Source: UBA1181 sp963631545
GTDB lineage: Bacteria; Bacteroidota; Bacteroidia; Bacteroidales; Paludibacteraceae
Length of the DNA stretch: 45,759 nucleotides
Direction of reading: 5' to 3'
NCBI GenBank assembly: GCA_963631545.1
Contig: CAVGRN010000017.1
Coordinates: 1-45,759, forward strand
The notes below the pieces were generated by a model. The model did not search any database. It was given only the letters and a program-made list of their open reading frames with translations, and was not told the origin of the DNA. Shown here in pieces: positions 9,601 through 17,619 of the stretch (within the stretch, counting starts at the first letter, position 1; each line of letters opens with the position of its first letter). The translations under genes and the position numbers were made by a program.

Positions 9601-10481
9601 GAATAAGAAACAACCGGTTTGATTTCGCCCTCCACGCGAATATTGTCGAAACCGAGGGCGATGGCGTTCATACCACCCATACGACCGATATAGAATGACG
9701 CCATACCATTTTCATCTGCCACAGAACTGATAGTCAATGTTTTGGACGATCCCGTTGGAACCGTGAAGCTCTTTGCATTATCTGGTGCGCTTCTCTCATT
9801 TAGCTTTGTTGAATAAGTACAACTTGCACCATCGCCACCATTACCATAAAACTTTTTTTGCTGAGGATCTGGGTTATACTGTCCACCGAAAAGACCAATG
9901 TTCGTGGTCGTCTGGCTTGCAGTAGCGGATGCATCAAGCGATGCAAGATCCAACAAGTTATAGACATCCACCGAGAAAGTAACCGAGGAACCAGGGTTCA
10001 ATCCCGTTGCGGTGTAGCCAAAAACGTAGGAATTATCGTGGCTCGTTCCGAAGTTGACCAACATCGGCGAGCCGTTTCCGCTTCCCAAAATCGGACTTAT
10101 CAGTTTTGGGTTGGACACAATGGACGAATAACCTACAGTGTTTTGGGCAGCATTACTCGTTGACGAGTCTGCCGTCCAGGCGGCGGCATCAATCATCGCA
10201 CCCGGCACAGAGAGGCTGTAGGTGGCGATACCCGTCTGCAGCACATCAGACGGAGAGCCGTACCAATTGCAGCCCGACTTAGCGAGTTTTGCCAATTCAT
10301 CGCCCAACTCATCACTAAACCAGCCATCCGCATCGTTCGTCAAGTCTATGTTACACAATGTGGAGGTAACGTCAAAATCCGTCGACCCCACGACACACGA
10401 GGCAGCCGACAACCGCGCCGCAGCCAATCCGAACGCTGCGACAAAAAGCCCTATCTTCTTCATTTTACTAAATGAATTCAT
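3603..10481 (-). CDS. Giant T9SS-secreted surface protein with Ig/PKD-like modules (long paralog)
   Basis: A 2292-aa exported protein. An N-terminal signal peptide (KMKKIGLFVAAFGLAAARLSA, residues 6-26) is followed by two large beta-rich domains (about 30-290 and 375-600). Then come many Ig/PKD-like modules of about 90 residues, often marked by YCEG, FCEG or VCEG. The last 87 residues contain FFSPNGDGVNDTW and KIYDRFGKLL, the gliding-motility/CHU_C type B domain that targets proteins through T9SS to the cell surface. The likely role is an adhesin or surface-layer protein; ligand unknown. The ATG at 10481 has a canonical AAGGAG eight bases upstream, unusual in Bacteroidetes. The neighbouring gene encodes a 1643-aa paralog; this protein has two extra blocks, at about residues 865-1330 and 1779-1964. 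A strong terminator follows. Confidence 0.9.
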   Translation of the reverse strand: MNSFSKMKKIGLFVAAFGLAAARLSAASCVVGSTDFDVTSTLCNIDLTNDADGWFSDELGDELAKLAKSGCNWYGSPSDVLQTGIATYSLSVPGAMIDAAAWTADSSTSNAAQNTVGYSSIVSNPKLISPILGSGNGSPMLVNFGTSHDNSYVFGYTATGLNPGSSVTFSVDVYNLLDLASLDASATASQTTTNIGLFGGQYNPDPQQKKFYGNGGDGASCTYSTKLNERSAPDNAKSFTVPTGSSKTLTISSVADENGMASFYIGRMGGMNAIALGFDNIRVEGEIKPVVSYSGNPCPAMPIMVKLKDTYPAGTTYSWSESVTGSTGSGSTFNFEAPKAGTYKIQATVTIPGCDPATSDVYELTVKECCQDADGNPMAMVDVFFDDFGSFAGNQYTYTDLNGEQQTVTATDQLNGSYGYCVSDLKNNGQAVNFKYNKDIYSEGYAIGTADPYSKVLQSYDGNPNGGFLVMDIKASSGWLNKALYEQEVCGLCPGKEITFGAAIGAINKATSKPSVGTLSVELISSDGKELYSSGDIKLTEPQWKWCGNTFELPDGTEGCATMRIVSKEEGYDGDERGDFALDDITFRVCSPPDINMDYELTGKAQDLLDLCTDDLLTLEGVTSSAATKFYGESMCYMFQYTYDNPKTTDADKVNWITMSDDAGNTIFTDSKFKIKDPADHPAFAKIKDGEEAEVYFRVVVGKKATLQDPDELKVNALSPCRNISVSTMYVTAGLNCAKCTDPDANSFAVIGGKFDAKKNIVELCEEDAAAKISLENAIHGIDKDNNDYYDYTVTWYKGSSVADGTAISGASAVMTQTDNTAPTLTVTYADVTEAGVDYTVYIHDNLEATKTTCDVEYTITVKALPKPTATLTDPDAFCEGALTASPAATITGATITWYDDAAATTKSAADPDVAAVTAAESPKEFYYTVTDATTGCVSDVNTYTVTVDAIPEPLTTKLVQYLKVDAPFSNITTQSADAVTGAETGATVMWLGQYTTDAEPTSRTGASSTVPTPTAKDLTNSDDETYYYWVYQVAGGATACESDLTMLTVKILGAPAPNVTDTTYCLNGTPADLSANASINQADATKTYELVWYEAATGGTGSTTAITPSTAAVGETTYYVSQRDANSITNESSRMPIKVTVVGVKAPDLSTVTTTYCKGDAATALPTTLNEDNAKFYFADKIVWNDGTADDETFTPNTEVTATTNYDYTATQYYTIPGTTQQCESESSAVTITVNFTDAAADEDYSYLAAEATGNKFPAITEKGWTEEAGYTYYYKLEGETSFSTTVPTPTYDVNTLQGQTATLTYTVYRVDKTTGCQSEESTITVKISDALPPKVKDVLYCEGETLAALSAEKQPQGTKTAAQYTLLWYGTTKPASTTTAAESEGDTYPLSGTASVTSNAVTTTSYWVAQRDDETQAVSPAEEIKVIVYPNPVLAVTDPEAVCSQAVKLDPTTTVTNEVTGMTYTKNFFGDAAGSTPLAATSVTESGTYYVQSSYDAKVTSAAVCQSEIKPIKVVIDTLGITAENVETCPDKSATFTVEAKTNVATVTYAWSGDGDKGNTATFETKVFTGGYGDVYNYKLTVTAGTCTKTKDLTVTLGNGPVVGTLTLADPTNEDTPSKVYTNSLTTDVYYYCGGNVTVTPNYEGDGDYVLTTPSNKTSSSAPFTVSEEGTYTLAFTNGCPTKVSFAMKNASVEVTNTSSELEICEKEKFNAALTIKPVNQIPYNVTWTRDGALLTGQSGEIYNVASAAVSDNGLYAASVNRQGCVASTDIGTLKVKPYIALTENTTPVVVPKGESTTLNLVINTPASGNVQTIEWFDNGGTASVNSTSSYSVEDVQKDHKYKIQLSDPDYCPASTEMTIWVDAKLQLSTSFPDVLCEGNDYQLEIDTTGTGAFRQSGVSHTLSVTRSMNGQTTDVSSSVKKQGTKLLLDVVAEKDVTFEVSFVYGSQNEHSTETATVIPSISVTLPETPTICAGETVDLSITNVSPDGTTITWNSDATIQSALEGETVSVKPNFVSGNGHQSVYTYGLKAYNATCDSYKQYQVTVKVDEPLNGSVTGNAPVCEGDPVQFSAATYEASTYAWTTGGTAVGNTADITDHPSVTTTYDVAMTRGVCTATAQYVAEVASIPVIVAMDSVGIRDREVQTKPGAGSGTFMYWIDDNTSFQTSDILFKNLTFAAHKITVKDANGCTSSFNFELMPPSISIPEFFSPNGDGVNDTWIITPLAEVYPNAIVKIYDRFGKLLAEYLGDKSEGWDGTYKGTAMPSTDYWYVVEIEEIEKKYNGHFTLMRR

Positions 10482-10538
10482 ATACTTTTCTCCTTATTAT
10501 TTTTCCTTTCAAAACCATAAAACCTGCCGTTTTCACCG

Positions 10539-10561
10539 GAGAAACGCTATCACCGTTTCTC
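10539..10561 (-). promoter_or_regulatory. Leader hairpin upstream of the 2292-aa gene
   Basis: A perfect 8-bp inverted repeat (GAGAAACG with CGTTTCTC) around a 7-base loop, about 60-80 bases before the start codon. No U-tract follows, so it is not an obvious terminator. It may shape the long leader of this mRNA. Confidence 0.4.
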
Positions 10562-10690
10562 TTGGGATAAAACGCACAAAAACAGTTTCCATTCAGCCAT
10601 ACAAGCAAAGAGAAAGCGTGCTTGACTTTGCCATAGCAAGGAAACGGGCATAAAATGAGCGGCTAATATAGTCTTTTATAATTGTTTATG

Positions 10691-10698
10691 CAAATTTA
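10691..10698 (-). promoter_or_regulatory. Candidate -7 promoter box of the 2292-aa gene
   Basis: Reads TAAATTTG on the minus strand, a full TAnnTTTG match. It would imply a leader of about 200 nt containing the hairpin at 10539-10561. A TTG on the same strand lies 15 bp upstream, a little closer than the usual -33 spacing. Confidence 0.35.
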
Positions 10699-10744
10699 GC
10701 CAAGGAGATTTTTCAAGAAACACTCCACAACGCAAAGACGCTCG

Positions 10745-13700
10745 TCAGCGCCTCATTAGTGTGAAGTGTCCGGTGTATTGCTCGTCCAACTCTTCGATAT
10801 CAATGACGTACCAGTAGTCGGCAGACGGCATCACGCGTCCGTCATAAATGCCGTCCCAACCTTCGACCTCCGCACCGAGGTAATTCGCAAGGAGTTTTCC
10901 CCAACGGTCATAAATCTTCACAACCGCCCTTGGATAGACCTCGGCGAGGGGCGTAACCACCCAAGTATCGTTCACGCCATCTCCATTAGGCGAAAAGAAT
11001 ATCGGTATGTGGATGGCGGGCGGCATCACCTTGAAGTTGAGCGACGAGGTACAACCATTCGCATCCTCCACCGTAACTTTATGCACGCCAAATGAAATTT
11101 CTTCAAAGAAATTGTCGGTTGTCTGCGATGCTTCATCGTCATCCATCCAATAGAGCATCGTTCCGTAACCCGTGCCAGGTTTGACCTGCACCATACGCTT
11201 GCGAATACCGACCGAATCCATTGATAGGATTTCGGGGATTGGAACGATTTCTGCCACATACTGGGCGGCGGCAGAACATGCGCCACGCGACATCCGCACA
11301 TCGTAAGTGGTTGTTTCTGTTGGAGTTGCCACAACATCGGCGGCATTGCCAACTGCCGTTCCATTCACCATCCAAGCGTATGTTTCAGCACCATACGATG
11401 AGGCCGAGAAATGCACAGTCTCGCCCTCGCACACTGGCGTATTGCCAACGATTGTTCCCTTCAATGGTTCGTCCACCTTCACGGTTACCTGATATGACTT
11501 ATTGGCATTGCAAATCTCATTATGGGCTTTCAAACTATATACATAAGTGGATTGATGGTTATTGCCGCTTGTGAAATTCGGCTTCACGGTAATGCTCTCG
11601 CCCTCCAATCCGCTTTGGATTGTGGCATCGGCGTTCCAAACAATCGTCGTACCATCGGGCGAAACATTCGTAACGGTGAGTTCGGCACTCTCTCCTGCAC
11701 AAATGGTTGGGGGTTCCGGTAGTGTCAAACTGATGTTTGGCGCAGACTTTACTTTCAATGTTCCGATAGAAGTGATTGACACACAGCCTCTTCTGTTCAC
11801 TTTCGCCTCATACGCTCCTCCGTCTTTCACTTTTGCAGAAGCAATGTCCAGCGACTTACCGGTAGCGTTCGGGATAGCAACCCCATCTTTCGTCCACGCT
11901 ATTGTATACGGAATTACATTACTTGGCTGAACAGACAGTGTGGCGTTAAAACTCTCATTCTCACAAATATCCAATTCCGAAGCGGTATTGGTAGCCTCAA
12001 CAATTGCGTTCTTTATTGAGAACGACACTTTTGTTGGGCAGCCATTGGTGAACGACAGCGTATACGTCCCCTCTTCGCTAATGGTGAATGGGGCGGACGA
12101 CAAAGTATTATTGGTCGGGTCGGTCAGTTCATAATCGCCGTCGCCGTCATAACTTGGTGTAACGGCAACATTTCCGCCACAATAATAAAACACTTCCGAG
12201 GTCAAATCATTGGTATAGATTTTTGTCGGAGCATCCTCGTTGGTTGGGTCTGCCAAGGTGAGCGAGCCGACAACGGGTCCGTTGCCAAGAGTTGCCGTCA
12301 AGTCTCTCGTTTTCACGCATTTACCAGCCGTAACGGTCAGCGAGTAATTGTAAACATCGCCGTAGTTGCCCCCGACGAATGCCTTCGTTTCAAAGGTTGG
12401 CGTGTTTCCTGTTTCTCCATTTCCGCTCCACGCATAGTCAACCGTGGCGACATTCGTTTTCACATCTACATTGAAAACCGCACTCTGATCGGGACAGGTT
12501 TCCACATTTTCAGCAGCAATACTCAACGTATCGATAACCACTTTGATAGGCAGAAATTCCGACTGACAAACCGCCGCTGACGACACATTCGCATTATACG
12601 AACTTTGAACATAGTATGTACCAGATTCTGCCACAGAAGTAGAAGTCAACGACTTGCTTCCATTTCCATCGCTGAAGAAAGTGGTTGTGTACGTCATTCC
12701 TGGCACTTCGTTTGTTACAGATGAGGTTGGCTTCAAATCCACGAGTTCAGAGCAAACCGCCTCAGGGTCGGTAACCGAGAGGACTGGCAATGGGTATACA
12801 GTTACCTTAATCTCTACAGGAATGCTGACCGCTTTCGTCTGATCATCACGCTGAGCCACCCAATAGGAGGTGGTTGTTACTGCATTTCCCGTCACCTTCG
12901 CATTCCCCGAAAGCGGATAGGTGTCGCCCTCCCACTCCGCAGGCACAAGGGTATTGGCAGGCACCTCAGTGCCATACCAAAGCAACGTGTACTGCTCGGC
13001 AGTCTTTGGCTCTTTGGGTTGTTTTTGGGCAGTCAAGGCAGCCAAAGGTTCGCCCTCGCAATAGGAAACATCCTGCACAACTGGCGGAAGAGCCTCAACA
13101 GACTTCACCGTGAGGGTGTATTCCACATCGCAAGCCGTTGGATCCGTGTCAAAATTATCATGGATGAAGACGGTATATTCCACGCCATCCTCCGTGATAT
13201 CTTCAAAGTTGACGGTGAGCGACGGTGCAACATTCGCCGTTGAGGTCATCACTGCCGACGCACCCGCAATGGCAGTTCCCGTTTCAACCGAAGAACCCTT
13301 ATACCACGAAACCGTATAATCGTAATAGTTTTCACCACTTTCTTTCACTCCCTGAATGGCATTTTTGAGGGTGATGGTTGTCTGCCCCACCTCTTTGCTC
13401 AACTCAATGACATTCTCCACAGGGTCGAAATAACCACCTTCAACGGCAAAAACATTGGCATCTGGCTCTGTACATTTATCGCAATTCAAACCAGCCTCCA
13501 AACATTTTATGCAGACAGAGATGTTTCTGCAAGGCGATAACGCGTTCACTTTCAATTCTTCAGGGTCTTTCAGGGTTTCTGCTTTTCCTACTACTACACG
13601 GAAATAGACTTCCTGGGCATCGCCACTCTTAATCTTGGCGAACGAAGGGTGGTCGGCAGGATTCTGAATCTCAAATTTGGAGGTTGAAAGTATCGATGCA

Positions 13701-15676
13701 CCCGTTTCGTCTGCCAACGAAACCCAATTCACCTTCTCAGCATCCGTCACTCTCGGGTCATCGTAAGTGTATTGGAACATATAACTCATCGTTTCTCCAA
13801 AGAACTTAGACGATGCGGAAGAGGTTTCGCACACCAAAGTCAACAGATCATCCGAGCAGAGGTCTGTCAAATCTTGCGACCCCTCCAACTCATAGCCAAT
13901 ATTGATGTCTGGTGGAAGACAAACACGGAAAGTGATGTCGTCGATAGCGAAATCGCCGCGCTGACCCGATTCATAATCATCCTCCTTGCTTACGATGCGC
14001 ATAGTGGCGCAGCCCTCTGTTCCAGCAGGCAGGGTGAAGGTTTCGCCATACCACTCCCAGGCGGGGCCCGTCAATTTCTTGTCTCCACTCGTGTAAAGTG
14101 TCGTTCCGCCCTCGTCAACCAACTCAACAGAGAGCGTGCCGACCGATGGCTTTGAATTTTTGTTGATAGCGGAAACCGCCGCACCGAAAGTAACCTCCTT
14201 GCCTGGGCAGAGTCCGCAGACCGTCCGTTCATACAAAGCCTTTTCCTTCCAACCATCTGATTTGATGTCAATCATCAGAAAACCGCCGTTTGCATTCTCG
14301 TCGTGCGAAATCAACTTCTTGGAGTAAGGATCCTGTGTGCCGATGGCGTAGCCCTCGTTCTTGATGTTCTTATTGTATTTCACCTTCACTGCCGCACCGT
14401 CGTTTTTCAAATCGGACACGCAGTGACCGAATTTCCCGTTCAAGTTATCCGTCGCGGTTACTGTCTGCTGCTCGCCATTCAAGTCGATGTATGTGTATTG
14501 GTCGCCCTCAAACGAGCCGAAATCGTCGAAAAAGACATCCACCATCGCCATCGGATTTCCATCTGCATCTTTGCAACAGTCACCCACCTCCAACTCGTAA
14601 ACATCGCTCAACGAAGGGTCGCAACCTGCAATCGACACAGCCACCTGTATCTTGTACGTTCCCGCATTAGGGGCTTCGAAGGTAAACGTGCTACCGTTTC
14701 CTGTCGTTCCTGTAACAGACTCTGTCCACTGGTAGGTCGTACCCTCTGGATAAGTGCTTTTTAAACCCACCAATATCGGCATTGCTGGACAAGGATAGCC
14801 GGAATAAGAGATTTCCGGCTTCATCTCACTCTCCACACGGATATTGTCAAAACCAAGGGGAACATTGCTCATTCCTTCGGCTCTTCCTACATAGAAAGTG
14901 ATGTTTCCATTCTCGTCTGCCACTCCATTATAGGTGATTGTAGTGGTTGCACCGGGTTTCAGTTGGTTAGTTTCTCCGCCCTCCAACGCTCCGTTCGCAT
15001 TAATCTGCGAAGCGACTTTACAAAGCAATTCATCGCCTTTCTCTTCATTCCATTTTTTTGTTTGGACATCATATTCCGCTCCAAAAATCTCAATTTTTCC
15101 TTCTGTTACCCCCTTTGCTGCCATAGAAGCCGCCAGCGACGTATAGTCTAACAAATTGTAGGCATCAACCGAGAAAGAAACCGTTGCGCCCGGGGTCAGT
15201 CCCTTTACCGTGTATGCAAGAACATACGAATTTTCGCTTGTCCCGAAATTGACCAACATCGGCGAGCCACTGCCCTTCCCCAGTATCGGACTTATCAATT
15301 TTGGATTTGAAACGATGGCAGAATAACCCACTTTGTTTTTTGCGCCCTCACCCGAAACGGAGTCGGCCTGCCAGGCCTCGAATGTGATCATCTTGCCAGG
15401 GGCAGTCAGACTATTCGAGGCAAGACTCGTCTGAATCGCATCTGATGGTGAGGCATAAAATGTGCAGCCAGAAGCATTCAACGCCACAATCTTGCTACTC
15501 AAATCTGGGCTGAACCACCCCTTCTCGTCGTTTGTCAATTTGATATCGCACAACGTGGATGGCACGTCAAAGTCCGTTGCCCCCACTACACACGGAGCCG
15601 CAGACAATCTTGCCACTGCCAATCCTACAGCAGCGACCAACATTCCAAATCTTTTCATCTTAGTAAATAAGTTCAC
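10745..15676 (-). CDS. Giant T9SS-secreted surface protein with Ig/PKD-like modules (short paralog)
   Basis: A 1643-aa paralog of the downstream 2292-aa protein, alike from end to end except for two absent blocks. It has a signal peptide (KMKRFGMLVAAVGLAVARLSA), the same two N-terminal beta-rich domains, a shorter row of Ig/PKD-like modules, and the type B T9SS domain with FFSPNGDGVNDTW near the C-terminus. The junctions where the long paralog has extra sequence fall at about residues 860 and 1310. The frame opens with GTG at 15676, which aligns with the ATG of the long paralog; the ATG at 15658 (MKRFG) is an equally possible start. No Shine-Dalgarno is present, unlike the long paralog. I found no convincing terminator after it, so read-through to the long paralog is possible. 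Confidence 0.88.
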   Translation of the reverse strand: MNLFTKMKRFGMLVAAVGLAVARLSAAPCVVGATDFDVPSTLCDIKLTNDEKGWFSPDLSSKIVALNASGCTFYASPSDAIQTSLASNSLTAPGKMITFEAWQADSVSGEGAKNKVGYSAIVSNPKLISPILGKGSGSPMLVNFGTSENSYVLAYTVKGLTPGATVSFSVDAYNLLDYTSLAASMAAKGVTEGKIEIFGAEYDVQTKKWNEEKGDELLCKVASQINANGALEGGETNQLKPGATTTITYNGVADENGNITFYVGRAEGMSNVPLGFDNIRVESEMKPEISYSGYPCPAMPILVGLKSTYPEGTTYQWTESVTGTTGNGSTFTFEAPNAGTYKIQVAVSIAGCDPSLSDVYELEVGDCCKDADGNPMAMVDVFFDDFGSFEGDQYTYIDLNGEQQTVTATDNLNGKFGHCVSDLKNDGAAVKVKYNKNIKNEGYAIGTQDPYSKKLISHDENANGGFLMIDIKSDGWKEKALYERTVCGLCPGKEVTFGAAVSAINKNSKPSVGTLSVELVDEGGTTLYTSGDKKLTGPAWEWYGETFTLPAGTEGCATMRIVSKEDDYESGQRGDFAIDDITFRVCLPPDINIGYELEGSQDLTDLCSDDLLTLVCETSSASSKFFGETMSYMFQYTYDDPRVTDAEKVNWVSLADETGASILSTSKFEIQNPADHPSFAKIKSGDAQEVYFRVVVGKAETLKDPEELKVNALSPCRNISVCIKCLEAGLNCDKCTEPDANVFAVEGGYFDPVENVIELSKEVGQTTITLKNAIQGVKESGENYYDYTVSWYKGSSVETGTAIAGASAVMTSTANVAPSLTVNFEDITEDGVEYTVFIHDNFDTDPTACDVEYTLTVKSVEALPPVVQDVSYCEGEPLAALTAQKQPKEPKTAEQYTLLWYGTEVPANTLVPAEWEGDTYPLSGNAKVTGNAVTTTSYWVAQRDDQTKAVSIPVEIKVTVYPLPVLSVTDPEAVCSELVDLKPTSSVTNEVPGMTYTTTFFSDGNGSKSLTSTSVAESGTYYVQSSYNANVSSAAVCQSEFLPIKVVIDTLSIAAENVETCPDQSAVFNVDVKTNVATVDYAWSGNGETGNTPTFETKAFVGGNYGDVYNYSLTVTAGKCVKTRDLTATLGNGPVVGSLTLADPTNEDAPTKIYTNDLTSEVFYYCGGNVAVTPSYDGDGDYELTDPTNNTLSSAPFTISEEGTYTLSFTNGCPTKVSFSIKNAIVEATNTASELDICENESFNATLSVQPSNVIPYTIAWTKDGVAIPNATGKSLDIASAKVKDGGAYEAKVNRRGCVSITSIGTLKVKSAPNISLTLPEPPTICAGESAELTVTNVSPDGTTIVWNADATIQSGLEGESITVKPNFTSGNNHQSTYVYSLKAHNEICNANKSYQVTVKVDEPLKGTIVGNTPVCEGETVHFSASSYGAETYAWMVNGTAVGNAADVVATPTETTTYDVRMSRGACSAAAQYVAEIVPIPEILSMDSVGIRKRMVQVKPGTGYGTMLYWMDDDEASQTTDNFFEEISFGVHKVTVEDANGCTSSLNFKVMPPAIHIPIFFSPNGDGVNDTWVVTPLAEVYPRAVVKIYDRWGKLLANYLGAEVEGWDGIYDGRVMPSADYWYVIDIEELDEQYTGHFTLMRR

Positions 15677-15709
15677 TTACTTATTTTTTATGGTTTTCTA
15701 AATGTACAG

Positions 15710-15722
15710 GGGACAAAGTCCC
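15710..15722 (-). promoter_or_regulatory. Leader hairpin upstream of the 1643-aa gene
   Basis: GGGAC-AAA-GTCCC forms a perfect 5-bp stem about 35-45 bases before the start codon. It stands at a position comparable to the leader hairpin of the long paralog but has a different sequence. Confidence 0.3.
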
Positions 15723-15852
15723 AACAAAATCTCAGGATAGGCTTTAAAACCGCGTCTATTTACAGGCGGCTAAAATAATGTTTTTTAGCAGATTAAGCAA
15801 ACTATTGCCCGAAATAAATTTCAACGGTAACTTTTTTTGTGGGGCAGGTCAT

Positions 15853-15883
15853 AAAAAAAGACTACAGCACTGGCCATAGTCTT
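15853..15883 (-). terminator. Rho-independent terminator after porT
   Basis: On the minus strand a 7-bp stem (AAGACTA with TAGTCTT) encloses a 12-base loop and is followed by a run of seven T. It lies 33 bp after the porT stop and would end the PCMD/barrel/porT transcript before the giant genes. Confidence 0.75.
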
Positions 15884-15916
15884 CTATTTATGTATAAAAA
15901 GATTTCTTCGATTTCT

Positions 15917-16633
15917 TTACTCGAAATTGAACGAGAGGATGAAGAGCCGCGACGTTAGTTTCGAGAATGTGTTGGTGTATTTCAACTCCGAGATGTCGGC
16001 GATTTCGGGACGGTTGCGTTCCAAAACGTCGCCCAGACCCAAGTAGACCTTAAACTCAGGAGCGATTTTGAAGTAGGGAAGATAGATGTCGCACCCCACA
16101 CCGAACTCCACACCGTAATCCATCTGCTTCAGCATAATGGTGGCTTCGGAGTCGCGCCCCATATCCAACGTCAAGGCTGCACCCGCCAATAAATACGGAC
16201 GGTAGTTGTTTTTGCGCTGCCCACGGAATTTGAGCGAGAGTGGGAACTCCATTATATTGGACTGCACGGTTACGTTACCCTCGGGCGATTCCACCCCGTC
16301 GGCATCAAAGAAACGCAAATTGCGTTCGTTAAACAACAGCAACGGGCAGAAACGCAGGTCTAACCAACGGAAAATCCGCAAGTCAGAGACAACGCCCACA
16401 GAAAAGCCCGGCGTCATACGTGTATCCTCGCCAAACCACACCTTGCCATCCTCGTCGACAACCGCCGCATTCGTGGCGTTAAAGTCCATCATATTCAGTC
16501 CGAGTGTGAAACCGAAGTGATACAGGCGATTGTCCGCATTGATCAAATAATTGGTGCGTCCGTGCGCATGCTCAGCGTATGCCCCCACCGAAGCAAGGGT
16601 GAACAACAATATGCAAAAGGCTATCTTTTTCAA
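15917..16633 (-). CDS. porT: PorT/SprT-like T9SS outer-membrane barrel protein
   Basis: A 238-aa protein with a signal peptide (KKIAFCILLFTLASVGAYA) and an eight-stranded-barrel pattern ending in the typical C-terminal phenylalanine (FILSFNFE). The motifs HFGFTLGLNMMDF near residue 40, GVVSDLRIF, DLRFCPLLLF, MEFPLSLKFR and CDIYLPYFKIAPE fit the PorT/SprT family, a component needed for type IX secretion. Length matches P. gingivalis PorT (about 240 aa). The start appears to be TTG at 16633: no in-frame ATG or GTG precedes a plausible signal peptide. Location next to two genes for T9SS cargo supports the call. A general PorT-family porin of unrelated role remains possible. Confidence 0.75.
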   Translation of the reverse strand: MKKIAFCILLFTLASVGAYAEHAHGRTNYLINADNRLYHFGFTLGLNMMDFNATNAAVVDEDGKVWFGEDTRMTPGFSVGVVSDLRIFRWLDLRFCPLLLFNERNLRFFDADGVESPEGNVTVQSNIMEFPLSLKFRGQRKNNYRPYLLAGAALTLDMGRDSEATIMLKQMDYGVEFGVGCDIYLPYFKIAPEFKVYLGLGDVLERNRPEIADISELKYTNTFSKLTSRLFILSFNFE

Positions 16634-16751
16634 AATCTTTTCAAAAAAACACGATTGAAAAACGATGGATTCCGCTATTTATTTTAACCGAAACCACAAA
16701 AATGCGCATTTCAGTTTTCATTTTTCAGAAGAACCTCAACGCAAACGCGCG

Positions 16752-16759
16752 CAAAATTA
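16752..16759 (-). promoter_or_regulatory. Candidate -7 promoter box of porT
   Basis: TAATTTTG on the minus strand matches TAnnTTTG and lies about 120 bp upstream of porT, inside the 157-bp gap after the barrel gene. No -33 TTTG is seen. Confidence 0.3.
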
Positions 16760-16790
16760 CAAAAAAAAGGGACTTTGCGGCACTCTTTCG

Positions 16791-17603
16791 TCAACGGAAT
16801 TGGTAGCCGACACCCACTGTTCCGAAAATCGGGAACATATCGAACGTAATGGTCTGGAAATCATTCACGAAAATATCGTTCAATCCCCAGTCTAAATCAA
16901 TGAACGCCATCAAGCGACGGCACAAACGCCACTCACCGCCAACGGTCAGCCCCCACTGGAACTTCCTCAAGTCTCCACTGAAATCGAATGATTGCGGCTT
17001 GTCGTCAATCTCAATTTTCGCGCCTGTCGGGTCGACTTCGCGCAAATATCCGTTGCACACCTCGCCATAGAATTTCCCCTTTGCCACAAAACCGAAATAA
17101 GTGCCTAAGCGTAATTTGCCCACATCAGTGAATTTATAGGAGATGGAAAGCGGAAGGGTGAGCATCCACTGGTCTGCCGTCATACTCACATCGCCCGTCC
17201 ACCGTCCGGAGATCAGTCCGCCGTCGTCATCCTGGATAGACATATTATAATCCTTCACCGTAGCGTCGGAGGTCATGCCCTTGCGTTCGAATCGCAGCCC
17301 CAGCATCCATTCCCAGTGCTTGCACATCGGGATGTTGCCCAACGCCTGCACGGAGAAATTGCCCAACGGCGAGAATCCGTTGATTTTCCGCATCTGCGCT
17401 GGCAGTGGGAACGGCACAGTTCCTCCGATTTCATAACCTGCGCGAAACTCAAAATAAGATTTGTTGCGAGACTTCTTCTGGGTGAGGGAGTCTGCCAACA
17501 GCGTGTCCTGCAATGCGGCGGTGCTATTTTCAATCGCAGCGGAAACATTTCCGCACGCCATCAGCATTGCCAAAACAATTAATATAGAGCCTACGTTTTT
17601 CAT
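16791..17603 (-). CDS. Outer-membrane beta-barrel protein
   Basis: A 270-aa exported protein from the ATG at 17603, which gives a clean signal peptide (MKNVGSILIVLAMLMACGNV); an in-frame start 60 bases upstream would overlap the previous gene. The mature part alternates polar and hydrophobic residues in strand-like blocks with many aromatic residues (for example FRAGYEIGGT, LPLSISYKF, GLTVGGEWRL) and ends GVGYQFR, a barrel signature of the PorT/OMP_b-brl type. The LMAC in the signal region resembles a lipobox, but a barrel cleaved at VSA-A is more likely. The gene follows the PCMD lipoprotein gene by 16 bp, so they are co-transcribed. I infer that the two form an outer-membrane anchor or transport unit. 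Confidence 0.75.
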   Translation of the reverse strand: MKNVGSILIVLAMLMACGNVSAAIENSTAALQDTLLADSLTQKKSRNKSYFEFRAGYEIGGTVPFPLPAQMRKINGFSPLGNFSVQALGNIPMCKHWEWMLGLRFERKGMTSDATVKDYNMSIQDDDGGLISGRWTGDVSMTADQWMLTLPLSISYKFTDVGKLRLGTYFGFVAKGKFYGEVCNGYLREVDPTGAKIEIDDKPQSFDFSGDLRKFQWGLTVGGEWRLCRRLMAFIDLDWGLNDIFVNDFQTITFDMFPIFGTVGVGYQFR

Positions 17604-17619
17604 TTTTGGAAATTCAAAG

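Noticed and set aside
17537..17566. LMAC in the signal peptide of the 270-aa barrel as a lipobox
   Set aside because: Met at the -2 position is unusual and the rest of the protein is a barrel, which would be cleaved by signal peptidase I after VSA.
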